From Pedobacter sp. D749 (lineage in GTDB: Bacteria; Bacteroidota; Bacteroidia; Sphingobacteriales; Sphingobacteriaceae), in the NCBI RefSeq assembly GCF_019317285.1, contig NZ_CP079218.1:682001-746000 (forward strand): a DNA stretch of 64,000 bases, given 5' to 3'. The first letter of the stretch is position 1. The number at the start of each line of letters is the position of its first letter. The notes below the pieces were generated by a model, which saw only the letters and a program-made list of their open reading frames with translations, was not told the origin of the DNA and searched no databases. This document shows, piece by piece, positions 36,914-45,440 of the stretch. Both the position numbers and the translations under genes were made by a program.

Positions 36914-37022
36914 CGTCATCTCGACTGAAGAGCAGCGGAATGGAGAGATCTATCTAAACAGATTTAGCTTCGCTGTGCACTTTGTGGTTCTCAGCTTAGT
37001 TATATATCGCTCGAAATGAAGA
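36914..37022. repeat. CGTCAT-ended palindromic element (GAGATCTATC class)
   Basis: Starts CGTCATCTCGACTGAAGAGC, holds TGGAGAGATCTATCT, ends TCGCTCGAAATGAAGAC (last bases diverged). Lies between convergent genes. Confidence 0.72.
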
Positions 37023-37035
37023 CATTAATTAAAAG

Positions 37036-37506
37036 TTATTTTCTCTTATAAAGTCCTTGCAGCTGTGTTAACGCAGCTATCAATTTCTCTTCATCGCCTG
37101 CTAAACAATAATATTTTATTCCGTTTTTATCATTATCAGGCTCTCCATCGCGTTTAGTAAAAACCGGGTAGATTGATTTAATATTTGCGCTATTCTGTTC
37201 CGGACTAACCTTGAACCCGTTCCATGTCTGTATTTGAGATGTGTAGCTATTTTCTTCTTTGGCATGATCTGAACTGGCAAATGTTTTTCCAATTGTAAAA
37301 ATGCCAAAATTCATTTCCTCATCGATATAAAATGAGTTAGCAGTAATTTTAAACTCAGTCGACGTGCCGTTGTGTAAAGTAATATTCGTTCCACCGATAG
37401 CTTTTGCCAGCAGTTGGTTGATGGTTTTGACAATTTCGGCCTTTGGTTGCGCGAAGCCGCTGAATGATGCTGCCAGTAATAAAACCAGCGTGATTTTTGT
37501 TCTCAT
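37036..37506 (-). CDS. Small secreted protein of unknown function
   Basis: 156 residues. Signal peptide MRTKITLVLLLAASFSGFAQ, then an alpha/beta protein with no motif I recognise; QTWNGFKVSPEQNSANIKSI-like core and a C-terminal helix (EEKLIAALTQLQGLYKRK). Exported to the periplasm. Monocistronic. The call is limited to export and size. Confidence 0.7.
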   Translation of the reverse strand: MRTKITLVLLLAASFSGFAQPKAEIVKTINQLLAKAIGGTNITLHNGTSTEFKITANSFYIDEEMNFGIFTIGKTFASSDHAKEENSYTSQIQTWNGFKVSPEQNSANIKSIYPVFTKRDGEPDNDKNGIKYYCLAGDEEKLIAALTQLQGLYKRK

Positions 37507-37587
37507 AATGATTAAGGTTTAAATATTTGTGTGTAACTAAATTTAGTTATTTTATTGGTTCAATTACATACCTAAAAATGAGTAAAT

Positions 37588-37615
37588 AAAAAAGGCAACC
37601 AGATCACTGATTGCC
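37588..37615 (-). terminator. Intrinsic terminator of hppD
   Basis: On the reverse strand GGCAATCAG pairs with CTGGTTGCC (one mismatch) around TGAT, followed by six T. 24 bp after the hppD stop. Confidence 0.85.
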
Positions 37616-37638
37616 CTTAGTTTAAATTACGGATGGTA

Positions 37639-38769
37639 TTACAAATTACCCCTTAATTCCTGCTCACGCTCTAACGATTCGAATAGTGCTTTAAAATTAC
37701 CGGCACCAAAACTCTGCGCACCTTTACGCTGAATAATCTCGAAGAAAAGGGTAGGGCGGTCTTCAACAGGTTTGGTGAAAATCTGCAATAAATATCCTTC
37801 TTCATCGCAATCGACCAAAATGCCCAGGCTTTCCAATAAGGCTATTTCTTCATCAATTTTACCTACACGCTGAGGCATCATATCATAATAAGCTTCAGGT
37901 GGAGCACTTAAAAATTCAACGCCACGTGATTTTAATTCTTTAACGGTTTTAACAATATCTTTTGTCGCTACGGCAATATGCTGCACGCCTTCACCCTCAT
38001 AATATTCCAGATACTCTTCAATTTGCGATTTCTTTTTGCCTTCTGCTGGCTCGTTAATCGGGAATTTCGAAAAGCCGTTCCCGTTACTCATCACTTTACT
38101 CATCAAAGCCGAATATTCGGTATTGATTTGCTTATCGTCAAAAGATAGAATATTTACGAATCCCATTACATCTTCATACCATTGTACGGCTTCATTCATG
38201 CGGTTCCAACCCACATTACCCACACAATGATCAATATATAAAAGGCCAGCATCTTTAGGTTGATAATCACTTTCCCATACCCGGTAACCTGGCATGAAAG
38301 TTCCGGTATAGTTTTTACGCTCTATAAACATGTGTACCGTTTCGCCGTAAGTGTAAATACCACTCATTTTAACTTCGCCATTTTCATCAGTTAAGGTTTT
38401 AGGCTCCATGTATGGTTTAGCGCCACGTTTTGTGGTTTCTTCGAAAGCACTATAGGCATCGTCTACCCAAAGGGCCAATACTTTTACCCCATCGCCATGT
38501 TTTTTTACATGTTCTGATATTGGATGATCAGATTTTAATGCTGTGGTTAAAATCAGCCTGATTTTACCCTGTTGTAATACATACGACGAACGATCGCGTA
38601 CACCAGTTTCCGGGCCGGCATAAGCCAGGCTTTGAAACCCAAATGCCGTTTTGTAGTAGTGAGCCGCTTGTTTAGCGTTGCCTACATAAAATTCGATATA
38701 ATCTGTTCCGTTAATAGGCAAAAAATCCGGTGCTTTCGATATTTTTTCTGCGAATGTTTGTGTTTCCAT
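37639..38769 (-). CDS. hppD: 4-hydroxyphenylpyruvate dioxygenase
   Basis: 376 residues with two vicinal-oxygen-chelate halves. N-terminal half IEFYVGNAKQAAHYYKTAFGF (about 25-45); C-terminal half with the iron ligands in IDHCVGNVGW (His about 180), GEGVQHIAVAT (His about 261) and PTLFFEIIQRKG (Glu about 345). The C-terminal QSFGAGNFKALFESLEREQ motif is characteristic of HPPD. Converts 4-hydroxyphenylpyruvate to homogentisate. Followed by a terminator; the hmgA gene is 164 bp upstream on the same strand. Confidence 0.95.
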   Translation of the reverse strand: METQTFAEKISKAPDFLPINGTDYIEFYVGNAKQAAHYYKTAFGFQSLAYAGPETGVRDRSSYVLQQGKIRLILTTALKSDHPISEHVKKHGDGVKVLALWVDDAYSAFEETTKRGAKPYMEPKTLTDENGEVKMSGIYTYGETVHMFIERKNYTGTFMPGYRVWESDYQPKDAGLLYIDHCVGNVGWNRMNEAVQWYEDVMGFVNILSFDDKQINTEYSALMSKVMSNGNGFSKFPINEPAEGKKKSQIEEYLEYYEGEGVQHIAVATKDIVKTVKELKSRGVEFLSAPPEAYYDMMPQRVGKIDEEIALLESLGILVDCDEEGYLLQIFTKPVEDRPTLFFEIIQRKGAQSFGAGNFKALFESLEREQELRGNL

Positions 38770-38784
38770 TTGTTTGTTGTTATT

Positions 38785-38932
38785 TAAGTCCGAGGTCGGA
38801 GGTCCGAAGTCGGATGTGATATGTTGTTTTTAAATGTTTTAAGGTTGTAAAGTTTAAATGTTGGATAATTGCTCTTCATCTATTTCATCTGCACTTTATC
38901 TTCGGACCTTGGTCTCCCGACTTCCGACTAAT
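38785..38932. repeat. GTCGG-rich inverted repeat between hmgA and hppD
   Basis: GTCCGAGGTCGGAGGTCCGAAG at the left (about 38789, quoted part under 23 bases as blocks GTCCGAGGTC and GGAGGTCC) is mirrored on the right by CTTCGGACCTTGG and CCCGACTTCCGAC. Similar in style to the 658-800 repeat. Confidence 0.55.
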
Positions 38933-38933
38933 T

Positions 38934-40100
38934 TTATTCTACGTTAATCTGCCAGCTTTTGTGGTAATTTTCATCTTCAATATCCACGGCGTCCTGTGTA
39001 AGCATTAAAGGCTTAAAAGGATCGATCATAACTGCCAGCTCATCTGTTTTTTCTTTTCCAATCGATTTTTCTACAGTACCTGGATGTGGCCCATGTGGAA
39101 TACCACCAGGGTGTAGGGTAATCTGTCCTTTAACCACACTTTTACGGCTCATAAAATCACCATCAACATAATAAAGCACCTCGTCGCTATCTACATTGCT
39201 ATGGTTGTATGGTGCAGGGATCGAATCGGGATGGTAATCGTATTTGCGGGGAACAAAAGAGCAAACCACAAAATTGTGTCCTTCGAAAGTTTGGTGAACC
39301 GGAGGCGGTTGGTGCAGGCGGCCTGTTATCGGCTCAAAGTCGTGGATTGAGAAAGCATAGGGATAATGGTAACCATCCCAGCCAACATAATCAAAAGGGT
39401 GCGTACCATAAGTATAGGGATAAATTAATCCCTGTTTTTTAATGAGTACTTTAAAATCGCCATACTCATCATGTGTTTGCAGGTTTTCGGGTAGTCTCAA
39501 ATCACGCTCACAATACGGCGCATGTTCCATTAACTGTCCAAACTGATTTAAATATCTTTTTGGCGGTCTTAGCGGACTAAAACTTTCTACAATAAATAAC
39601 CTGTTTTGTTCGGTATCAAATTCCATCTGATAGATGGTTCCTCTTGGAATGATCAGATAATCGCCATAAGCAAATTTAATTTCTCCAAATCCTGTTTTCA
39701 GCTTTCCAGAACCTTCATGTATGAAGATCATCTCGTCGGCCTGACTATTTTTGTAGAAATAGTCGGTCATAGATTTTCTTGGTGCAGCCAGAACGATATG
39801 CAGATCGCTGTTTACCAGAACGGCTTTTCTGCTTTTTAGAAAATCATCTTCCGGTTTAATATTGAAACCGATTAAACTGGTGTGTTTCAGGTGTTTTTCG
39901 CGCGCAATTTTTGGCTCAACACTATAAGGCTCGCCCAAATGTTTTACCATTGTTGGCGGGTGACAATGATAAACCAATGAATATAAACTGGAAAAACCTT
40001 CGGTTGATACCAATTCTTCGGCATAAAGATTTCCATCAGGTTTACGAAAAACCGTGTGACGTTTAGCTGGAATCTGCCCCAATTTATGATAAATAGGCAT
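38934..40100 (-). CDS. hmgA: Homogentisate 1,2-dioxygenase
   Basis: 388 residues from ATG at 40100 (MPIYHKLGQIPAKRHTVFRKP). An upstream in-frame ATG at 40166 would add 22 hydrophobic residues without family similarity. Cupin-type fold with EMIFIHEGSGKLKTGFGEIKF (about 146), RGTIYQMEF, and the C-terminal iron-site region HQTFEGHNFVVCSFVPRKYDYHPDSIPAPYNHSNVDSDEVLYYV (about 288-330) and HPGGIPHGPHPG. Opens the homogentisate ring to maleylacetoacetate. A 33-codon small gene lies 88 bp upstream on the same strand. Confidence 0.92.
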   Translation of the reverse strand: MPIYHKLGQIPAKRHTVFRKPDGNLYAEELVSTEGFSSLYSLVYHCHPPTMVKHLGEPYSVEPKIAREKHLKHTSLIGFNIKPEDDFLKSRKAVLVNSDLHIVLAAPRKSMTDYFYKNSQADEMIFIHEGSGKLKTGFGEIKFAYGDYLIIPRGTIYQMEFDTEQNRLFIVESFSPLRPPKRYLNQFGQLMEHAPYCERDLRLPENLQTHDEYGDFKVLIKKQGLIYPYTYGTHPFDYVGWDGYHYPYAFSIHDFEPITGRLHQPPPVHQTFEGHNFVVCSFVPRKYDYHPDSIPAPYNHSNVDSDEVLYYVDGDFMSRKSVVKGQITLHPGGIPHGPHPGTVEKSIGKEKTDELAVMIDPFKPLMLTQDAVDIEDENYHKSWQINVE

Positions 40101-40188
40101 AATGATATGATGGTTAGATAAGAAAAATCCTAATGAATTAACAATTAAAACGGCAAGGCGTTTCAATTAAAAAGAAAGGTGAATGAAA

Positions 40189-40290
40189 TTACAGTGAATA
40201 CTGAGCCATGATCAGCTTGGATAGCATCTTATAGCGACGGGCTGCAATAGCGTCGTTTACCAGATTAATATGTAATGCTTTTAAGATCAT
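40189..40290 (-). CDS. Small protein of 33 residues upstream of hmgA
   Basis: ATG at 40290, TAA at 40191-40189. Sequence begins MILKALHINLVNDAIAARR and ends YKMLSKLIMAQYSL. The peptide would form an amphipathic, basic helix. Codon use resembles its neighbours, a promoter-like box lies just upstream (40304-40311) and hmgA begins 88 bp downstream, so it may be the first cistron of the hmgA transcript. It could be a leader peptide or an independent small protein; no known family is recognised. Too short to be certain it is translated. Confidence 0.45.
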   Translation of the reverse strand: MILKALHINLVNDAIAARRYKMLSKLIMAQYSL

Positions 40291-40303
40291 GGTTTTAATG
40301 GTA

Positions 40304-40311
40304 CTAAGGTA
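40304..40311 (-). promoter_or_regulatory. Possible promoter box of the small gene/hmgA transcript
   Basis: TACCTTAG on the reverse strand is one base from TAnnTTTG and ends 13 bp before the small-gene ATG; TTTT lies 19 bp upstream at the -33 position. The gap from here to 40620 shows no other feature. Confidence 0.4.
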
Positions 40312-40620
40312 TGTATTTTATTTAAAAGTTAAAATTTTAATGTGATATATATACACCTCAGAGAGAGCCGCACCGTTGGTTATTGCCAGAGGTTAACATT
40401 TTGTGTTGGCTGCCATAAGCGATAAATCGGTAGTGTTTATGGCTGCAAGCGCAGCAAGGGATACTGCAAGTTATTGATTGATGGATTTACGCTCACCCAT
40501 AGATTTTCCATTAAATTAAATCTAATCTTCAGAAACATATCTTTTTAAAATAATAACGCTTAAGTTTTATTTTGAATAGCCTAATTGCTTAGCTTTACCG
40601 CGTATTTAACCAAATCATAT

Positions 40621-41619
40621 ATGAAACTAGTATCCTATAAAACCGAAGACAGGGAGCATCTTGGTGTGTTTGTAAATGGGCATATCTATAATTTAAATAG
40701 CTGCGATAAGCTTATTCCTGACAACATGAACGAATTTTTGCAGGGAGGAGAGGTAATAATGGAAAGGGCGAAACGCATTGATGATCAGATTAAAGAAGGA
40801 AGTCTGGAGGCCAAAGAAGAAATTTTTTATGAGATTTTGGCGCCCGTTCCACATCCAACCAGCTGTCGTGACGGTTACGCTTTCAGGCAACATGTTGCTG
40901 CAGCACGTAGAAACAGAAAGGTTGATATGATCCCTCAATTTGATGAGTATCCCATCTTTTATTTCACCAATCATAACGCTATTCAGGGTACAGGAGAAAT
41001 TGAGTGCATGCCAGATCATTTTGATAAACTGGATTTCGAATTGGAGCTTGCTATTGTCATCGGTAAAAAAGGTAGAAATATTAAAGCTGCTGAGGCTGAT
41101 GAATACATTGCAGGTTATATGGTTATGAATGATATGAGTGCCCGTACGTTGCAGATGGAAGAGATGCTGTTGAATTTAGGCCCTGCTAAAGGAAAAGATT
41201 TTTCTACCGTAATTGGCCCATGGCTGGTAACACCTGATGAATTATTGCAGTATAAGGTTGCTCCTAAAGAAGGACATGTAGGTAATGCTTACGATCTTAA
41301 AATGACCTGCAGAGTAAACGGTATTGAAGTTTCGAAAGGAAATGCTGCTGATATGGACTGGACTTTTGCCGAAATTATAGAACGTTGTGCTTACGGGGTC
41401 GACATCATTCCTGGTGATGTAATTGGTTCAGGAACAGTGGGTACGGGTTGTTTTTTAGAGTTAAACGGTACTGGTTTACTTAACGATCCAAATTATAAAG
41501 TACAATGGTTACAGCCAGGTGATGTTGTGGAGATGGAAATAACAGGCTTGGGTGCACTAACCAATACGATTACGAAGGCTGATACGGATTTTTCGATCCT
41601 GGCGTTGAAGAAGAATTAA
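40621..41619 (+). CDS. Fumarylacetoacetate hydrolase family protein
   Basis: 332 residues from ATG at 40621 (MKLVSYKTEDREHLGVFVNG); an earlier in-frame ATG at 40585 adds 12 non-homologous residues. FAH core with YFTNHNAIQGTGEIECM (about 116-132), metal ligands in LDFELELAIVIGKKGR (Glu-x-Glu, about 141-156), MVMNDMSARTLQ, the Lys-Asp-Phe substrate motif in AKGKDFSTVIGPWLV (about 195-209) and PGDVIGSGTVGTG. Given the divergent hmgA and nearby hppD, its likely substrate is fumarylacetoacetate, giving fumarate and acetoacetate. Confidence 0.87.
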   Translation: MKLVSYKTEDREHLGVFVNGHIYNLNSCDKLIPDNMNEFLQGGEVIMERAKRIDDQIKEGSLEAKEEIFYEILAPVPHPTSCRDGYAFRQHVAAARRNRKVDMIPQFDEYPIFYFTNHNAIQGTGEIECMPDHFDKLDFELELAIVIGKKGRNIKAAEADEYIAGYMVMNDMSARTLQMEEMLLNLGPAKGKDFSTVIGPWLVTPDELLQYKVAPKEGHVGNAYDLKMTCRVNGIEVSKGNAADMDWTFAEIIERCAYGVDIIPGDVIGSGTVGTGCFLELNGTGLLNDPNYKVQWLQPGDVVEMEITGLGALTNTITKADTDFSILALKKN

Positions 41620-41675
41620 AATAAAGTTGTCTCGATCCGATAGTTTCGGATTTAGTTCAAATCTAATATAAAAGT

Positions 41676-41756
41676 CGTCATTTCGAGCGGAGTGCAACGA
41701 AGTCGAGAAATGTATTATAAATCTCTCCATTACGCTACGCTTCAGTCGAGATGACG
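41676..41756. repeat. CGTCAT-ended palindromic element (GAGATCTATC class)
   Basis: Starts CGTCATTTCGAGCGGAGTGC, holds AAATCTCTCCATTACG, ends CAGTCGAGATGACG. Between the FAH gene and the flavin reductase gene. Confidence 0.82.
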
Positions 41757-41817
41757 ACATTTTTCGAGTTATAACTTCTTTTAAACTATTGCATTCAACA
41801 TTTAACTCAATAAAGCC

Positions 41818-42705
41818 TTGCTGACCCTAAATACCTCCGATTTAACCCCTGTAGAACTACAAAACTACCTGCAGTACGCGATCGCTCCGCGACCGATCTG
41901 TTTTGCCTCCACTATTGATGCCGAAGGAAATATAAATCTAAGCCCCTTCAGTTTCTTTAATATGTTTAGTACAAATCCACCCATCTGTATTTTTTCCCCG
42001 TCGAGGAGGGTGCGCGATAATACGACCAAACACACTTTAGAGAATGTTCATCAAGTAAAAGAGTGCGTGATCAATATTGTAAACTACGATATGGTGCAGC
42101 AGATGAGCCTGGCCAGTACCGAATATGCCAAAGGCGTAAACGAGTTTGAGAAAGCAGGATTTACCATGTTGAAGTCAGATCTGGTTCGGCCGCCAAGAGT
42201 AGCCGAGGCTCCGGTACAGTTCGAATGTGTAGTGAATGAAGTGATTTCTTTGGGCGATAAACATGGTGCAGGAAACCTGATTCTGGCTGAAATAAAAGTG
42301 ATTCATATTAACGAAGCTATTTTAGATGAGAATGGTAAGATAGATCAGCATAAAATCGATCTGGTAGCCCGTTTAGGTGGCGATTGGTATTGCAGAGTTA
42401 CAAAAGATAATTTGTTTAAAGTGGCAAAACCTTTGGCTAAATTAGGTATTGGGGTTGATCGTTTGCCACAATCAGTCCGCTTTTCGAAAGTGTTAACCGG
42501 AAACGATTTAGGTATGCTCGGTAATGTTGAGCAAATACCCACTGATGAGGAAATTGATCTGATCATTACAAATCCCGAAGTAAAAGAAGTCCTCGATGCT
42601 ACTATTGGCGACAGTACCAACCGCGAAAGAGAACTGCACGAACTGGCTAAAAAGTTTCTTTTTAATGGAGATGTAGAACTTGCTTTAAAGGTTGTTTTGC
42701 TTTAA
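41818..42705 (+). CDS. Flavin reductase-like (FMN-binding split-barrel) protein with TTG start
   Basis: 295 residues. The flavin reductase-like domain covers about residues 15-195: AIAPRPICFASTIDAEGNINLSPFSFFNMFSTNPPICIFSP is the FMN-binding region (about 21-61), with VKECVINIV following. A C-terminal helical extension of about 90 residues is unusual for simple flavin reductases. The only usable start is TTG at 41818: an in-frame stop lies 15 bp upstream and no ATG precedes the conserved region. Possible roles include FMN reduction or an oxygenase; it follows the FAH gene on the same strand. Confidence 0.83.
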   Translation: MLTLNTSDLTPVELQNYLQYAIAPRPICFASTIDAEGNINLSPFSFFNMFSTNPPICIFSPSRRVRDNTTKHTLENVHQVKECVINIVNYDMVQQMSLASTEYAKGVNEFEKAGFTMLKSDLVRPPRVAEAPVQFECVVNEVISLGDKHGAGNLILAEIKVIHINEAILDENGKIDQHKIDLVARLGGDWYCRVTKDNLFKVAKPLAKLGIGVDRLPQSVRFSKVLTGNDLGMLGNVEQIPTDEEIDLIITNPEVKEVLDATIGDSTNRERELHELAKKFLFNGDVELALKVVLL

Positions 42706-42729
42706 ATTTATTATCGTAATCTTTTAGTT

Positions 42730-43335
42730 ATGCATACAATTGTTCAGGTAGACCAATATATTATCAATTCGGCTGCGTTTGCCATTCCGATTTTAGATCA
42801 TTTAAGAAACCTGGTGCATAAAGCCGATGCTCGTATTGAAGAGAAAATTAAATGGGGGATGCCTTTTTTCGATTATAAAGGCACGGTTTGTCACATGGCT
42901 TCCTTTAAGAATCATTGTGCCTTTGGCTTTTGGAAAGGCTCGTTAATGCAAGATGAGTATGGCATCTTTAAAGAACATTCGGAAGCCATGGGTTTATTGG
43001 GGAAAATAAAATCTTTTGACGATTTGCCATCTGATGAAATTCTGATTGCCTATATTCAGCGAGCCATTCAATTAAATGAGGACAATATAAAACTGCCACT
43101 AAAAACAAAATCTACCGAGAAGAAAGAACTGGTTATACCTGAATATTTTATGGAAGCTTTACAAGAAGCCCCGGAAGCTTTAGCGGTATTCCAGAATTTC
43201 AGTCCATCCAATAAAAAAGATTATGTATTGTGGCTTGAGGAAGCTAAAACGGAAGCAACCAGAATAAAGCGATTGGAAACCACTTTAGAATGGCTTGCTG
43301 AAGGCAAAACCAGAATGTGGAAGTATAAAAAATAA
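42730..43335 (+). CDS. YdeI/DUF1801-family protein
   Basis: 201 residues. DUF1801 core: LRNLVHKADARIEEKIKWGMPFFDYKGTVCHMASFKNHCAFGFWKG (about residues 25-70), a small alpha/beta fold, then a C-terminal YdeI-like helical part (IPEYFMEALQEAPEALAVFQNFSPSNKKDYVLWLEEAKTEATR, about 137-180; OmdA/YdeI motif). Function is not established. It starts 24 bp after the flavin reductase stop and its own stop abuts that of the convergent NlpC/P60 gene with no spacer. Confidence 0.83.
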   Translation: MHTIVQVDQYIINSAAFAIPILDHLRNLVHKADARIEEKIKWGMPFFDYKGTVCHMASFKNHCAFGFWKGSLMQDEYGIFKEHSEAMGLLGKIKSFDDLPSDEILIAYIQRAIQLNEDNIKLPLKTKSTEKKELVIPEYFMEALQEAPEALAVFQNFSPSNKKDYVLWLEEAKTEATRIKRLETTLEWLAEGKTRMWKYKK

Positions 43336-43881
43336 TTAAAGAATACTTACAATTTTCATGAAACGGGCTTTATAATGACCGTCAAGATCGGTAATGGTTA
43401 CCTGGTGCGCTTTACCTGAAGAGGCATGAATAAATTTAATTCCGTTTTCATCAATGGAATAAACAATCCCAACATGACCGATCCTTCTTACTCTTGAATT
43501 ACTGCCTGTAAAAATCAATACGTCGCCTACTTTTGCATTTTCTAAACTGGTTTCTTTACCCGCATAGCTAAACTCTCTTGAAGAACGTGGAACTTTAAAG
43601 CCAAAATTACTGAATACATAACTCACAAAACCAGAGCAATCGAAACCAACCTTCGGGTTGCTTGTAGCATAACGATAGGGGATACCTAACATACTTTTCG
43701 CAAAATCGATAAGGGTTGTGGAGCTTGTGGAAGAATTATTTTCCGTAACTGTTGTGTTTTTTGGAAGGCTTGCAACTAATTTCTTTACCAATTCCTGGTA
43801 TTGCGCGGGTAAGATTGTTTGGGCTTTTCCTGCCGTGGCAGACAAAATGAAAAACAAAATCGGGACTATTATTTTCTTCAT
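43336..43881 (-). CDS. Secreted NlpC/P60 (C40) endopeptidase
   Basis: 181 residues. Signal peptide MKKIIVPILFFILSATAGKAQ, linker, then the NlpC/P60 domain: LGIPYRYATSNPKVGFDCSGFVSYVFSNFG with catalytic Cys in DCSGF (about 82), GDVLIFTGS, and catalytic His in RRIGHVGIVY (about 136), third polar residue in IHASSG (about 152). Such enzymes cut peptidoglycan stem peptides. Its stop codon abuts that of the preceding convergent gene. Confidence 0.92.
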   Translation of the reverse strand: MKKIIVPILFFILSATAGKAQTILPAQYQELVKKLVASLPKNTTVTENNSSTSSTTLIDFAKSMLGIPYRYATSNPKVGFDCSGFVSYVFSNFGFKVPRSSREFSYAGKETSLENAKVGDVLIFTGSNSRVRRIGHVGIVYSIDENGIKFIHASSGKAHQVTITDLDGHYKARFMKIVSIL

Positions 43882-43944
43882 ATGTTGGAGCCAAAGATAT
43901 AAAAAATATCTAAAGTCGGTTAAAATGTTGAAAATGAGTTAAAA

Positions 43945-43972
43945 CAAAAAGTCCGGGTTAGCTTACCCGGAC
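43945..43972 (-). terminator. Intrinsic terminator of the DUF4870-like gene
   Basis: On the reverse strand GTCCGGGT, 6-nt loop, ACCCGGAC, then TTTTTG. 24 bp past the stop at 43996. Confidence 0.88.
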
Positions 43973-43995
43973 CTAATTAAAATATTTGGCTTCGA

Positions 43996-44358
43996 TTAAA
44001 TACTTGGGAACATGGTTTGTGCTTGGTCGCCGATTAACGGAAGCGGTTTTTGTTCACCATTATTGGCACTTATAGCACCTATAATGATCAAAATAATGTA
44101 GGCAATGTAAACTACAAAACTTAAATAACCAATTAGAGCGATTGGCACAATCATGATCAATATCGTTACCGCTACATAAAGTACAATCATACCCAAATGA
44201 AGCAATAATGACTGTCTTAAATGATAGCTTGACAGCGCTGTTTTGTTGTCTTTGTACATGGCAAAGTACGATATCAACCAACCGAGTAGAAAAATGTAGC
44301 TAACAACAGCGGCATTTTTTCCACTGTCGACTGTTTTAAAAGGAGAATTTGTTTCCAT
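43996..44358 (-). CDS. DUF4870/Tic20-like small membrane protein
   Basis: 120 residues with three to four hydrophobic segments. The pattern GKNAAVVSYIFLLGWLISYFAMYKDNKTALSSYHLRQSLLLHLG (about 13-56), with the conserved YHLRQSLLL motif, is typical of DUF4870/Tic20-like proteins of Bacteroidota. Role unknown. Monocistronic with its own terminator. Confidence 0.83.
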   Translation of the reverse strand: METNSPFKTVDSGKNAAVVSYIFLLGWLISYFAMYKDNKTALSSYHLRQSLLLHLGMIVLYVAVTILIMIVPIALIGYLSFVVYIAYIILIIIGAISANNGEQKPLPLIGDQAQTMFPSI

Positions 44359-44409
44359 AGATTTTTTTAGTTTTTCAATTACTGCCGTAAATTACTAAAA
44401 ATTATCATA

Positions 44410-45111
44410 TTATGGTGTAGTAACTGCTACTGGTAAAATTTTTCCATTAAAAAATTTATGTCCTGTTTTAGCAAAATCGGCCACATATTTCCCCATTTCA
44501 AAAGCCATAACCGGGCTTTGGTAGCCAGGGAAAGCGGTTTCGAGCATTTCTGTCTGGGCCGATCCTAATGCAAGGCAATTAATTTTAATTCCTGTTTCAG
44601 CTAATTCAAAAGCCAAACATTCTGTTAAGGTATGCAAGGCAGCTTTACTTGCCGAATAGGCAGAAAGACCAGGAAATTTAACACTTCCCTGAAAGCCACC
44701 CATACTGCCGATATTAACAATATGGCTTCCGCTTTGCATTAAAGGTAAAAGGTTCTGGATCATTCTAAAATGTGAAATTACGTTGCTCTGTAACATTTCG
44801 CCTAAATCAACCTCGGTGGTTTCTAAAAAAGGCTTATTAATTAAAGCGCCTGCATTGTTGATCAGGATATCGATTGTACCCAAACGTTCTTTTAAAAAAG
44901 GAATCAGCGCGGCATAATCATCGTTTACAATGTCGAATTCTACAGGTAAAAGGGTGCAATCTGGATTAATGCCTTTAGCAATTTCTAAGAGTTTGCGCAG
45001 CTTATCTGCTGAACGGGCAATGGCAACAATCTTGTTTTCTTTATGTAAGCTAAACTCTAAAGCCGTTTCGAAACCGATTCCGCTGCTGGCACCTGTAATT
45101 ATAATGTTCAT
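44410..45111 (-). CDS. Short-chain dehydrogenase/reductase
   Basis: 233 residues. Classical SDR: NAD(P) motif ITGASSGIGFETALE (residues 4-18), NNAGALINKPF (about 87), catalytic Ser in VNIGSMGGFQG and Tyr-x3-Lys in YSASKAAL (about 152-159). Substrate unknown; cytosolic oxidoreductase. Stand-alone gene. Confidence 0.9.
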   Translation of the reverse strand: MNIIITGASSGIGFETALEFSLHKENKIVAIARSADKLRKLLEIAKGINPDCTLLPVEFDIVNDDYAALIPFLKERLGTIDILINNAGALINKPFLETTEVDLGEMLQSNVISHFRMIQNLLPLMQSGSHIVNIGSMGGFQGSVKFPGLSAYSASKAALHTLTECLAFELAETGIKINCLALGSAQTEMLETAFPGYQSPVMAFEMGKYVADFAKTGHKFFNGKILPVAVTTP

Positions 45112-45341
45112 TAAAAGGAATTAAAAATTGTTGTAAAGTTAAAAGATTGAAATGTTCCGAACTTGATGAAATCAAAGTTAGGAAAAAAAGAGTAAGTCGA
45201 CTAAAACCTTATTTGCGACAAGGATTAGAAATAGGAATTACATCACTTAATTTACACATTATGTGATAAATGTAGTTGTTCTCGTTATAAATGAGGATGA
45301 TTGGAATTAATAAGAAATTTAAGGTATTTGAACGATAAGTT

Positions 45342-45406
45342 CGTCATGCTGAATTTATTTCAGCATCTATTTTGCATTAAGACCCTGAAATAAATTCAGG
45401 GTGACG
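45342..45406. repeat. CGTCATGCTGAATTTATTTCAG palindromic element
   Basis: The left arm CGTCATGCTGAATTTATTT (45342-45360) continues to a short loop and is mirrored by CCTGAAATAAATTCAGGGTGACG near the right end. A left half of the same element lies at 53936-53957 beside the insertion sequence. The remainder of 45112-45440 is AT-rich with no gene. Confidence 0.8.
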
Positions 45407-45440
45407 ACCGACTTTTAACCCCTTCATAATTTGCAACCTA

